DNA of 64,000 bases, from assembly GCA_014843695.1 (NCBI GenBank), contig CM026390.1, forward strand, positions 20,561,236 through 20,625,235, in the 5' to 3' direction. Source of the DNA: Archivesica marissinica. Taxonomy: Eukaryota > Mollusca > Bivalvia > Venerida > Vesicomyidae. Every line of letters begins with the position of its first letter. Position 1 is the first letter of the stretch. Below are positions 63,976 through 64,000 of the stretch, in pieces. Both the position numbers and the translations under genes were made by a program. The notes beneath the pieces are model-generated. The model saw nothing but the letters and a program-made list of their open reading frames with translations, searched no databases and was not told the origin of the DNA.

Positions 63976-64000
63976 ACAAGGTTTGTATCCATAAATGATT

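Overview
The window is eukaryotic and metazoan. It has spliced exons with GT-AG introns, AT-rich introns packed with minisatellites, tRNA-headed SINEs, MITEs of several superfamilies, a mariner and an ISL2EU-type transposon, and no prokaryotic operon structure. The repeat mix, and a trefoil-bearing GH31 alpha-glucosidase like those of invertebrates, suggest a lophotrochozoan, most likely a bivalve mollusc. Species cannot be read from the sequence.

One host gene spans almost the whole window on the minus strand: an acid alpha-glucosidase (GAA/maltase-like, GH31). I assembled 18 exons (54,474 down to 2,168) whose splice phases all agree and which join into about 860 codons. They run from a linker and P-type trefoil domain, through the N-terminal beta-sandwich and catalytic barrel (nucleophile in a WI|DMNE motif, acid/base Asp in GHWLGD), into the C-terminal beta domains. 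The signal-peptide exon and promoter were not found. They should lie upstream, beyond the transposon at 54.5-60.8 kb. The last 50-65 codons are missing or lie past position 1.

Introns, 5' to 3' of the gene: 60.8-54.5 kb, a 6.2-kb ISL2EU-like transposon nested in an older palindromic element; 53-46 kb, hAT, TTAA and other MITEs, SINEs and LINE 3' ends; 45.2-39.6 kb, a 5.6-kb satellite starting exactly at an exon's splice donor; 39-24 kb, SINEs, TA- and TTAA-type MITEs, a mariner pseudogene and several arrays; 24.4-19.4 kb, an array made from diverged copies of the catalytic acid/base exon; 18-12 kb, three more arrays; 8-2.3 kb, a 5.7-kb 19/25-bp satellite. Beyond 61 kb lie a perfect 57-bp inverted repeat and a 119-bp satellite grown from the inside of a MITE.

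The most unusual signal is that at least five exons of this one gene (exons 3, 6, 9, 12 and 14 by my numbering) carry adjacent tandem arrays whose unit contains that exon's own edge, with the splice donor or acceptor. Hundreds of near-consensus decoy splice sites therefore sit in the introns of a gene whose coding sequence looks intact. In one array each 86-bp unit could act as an in-frame 45-nt cassette exon.
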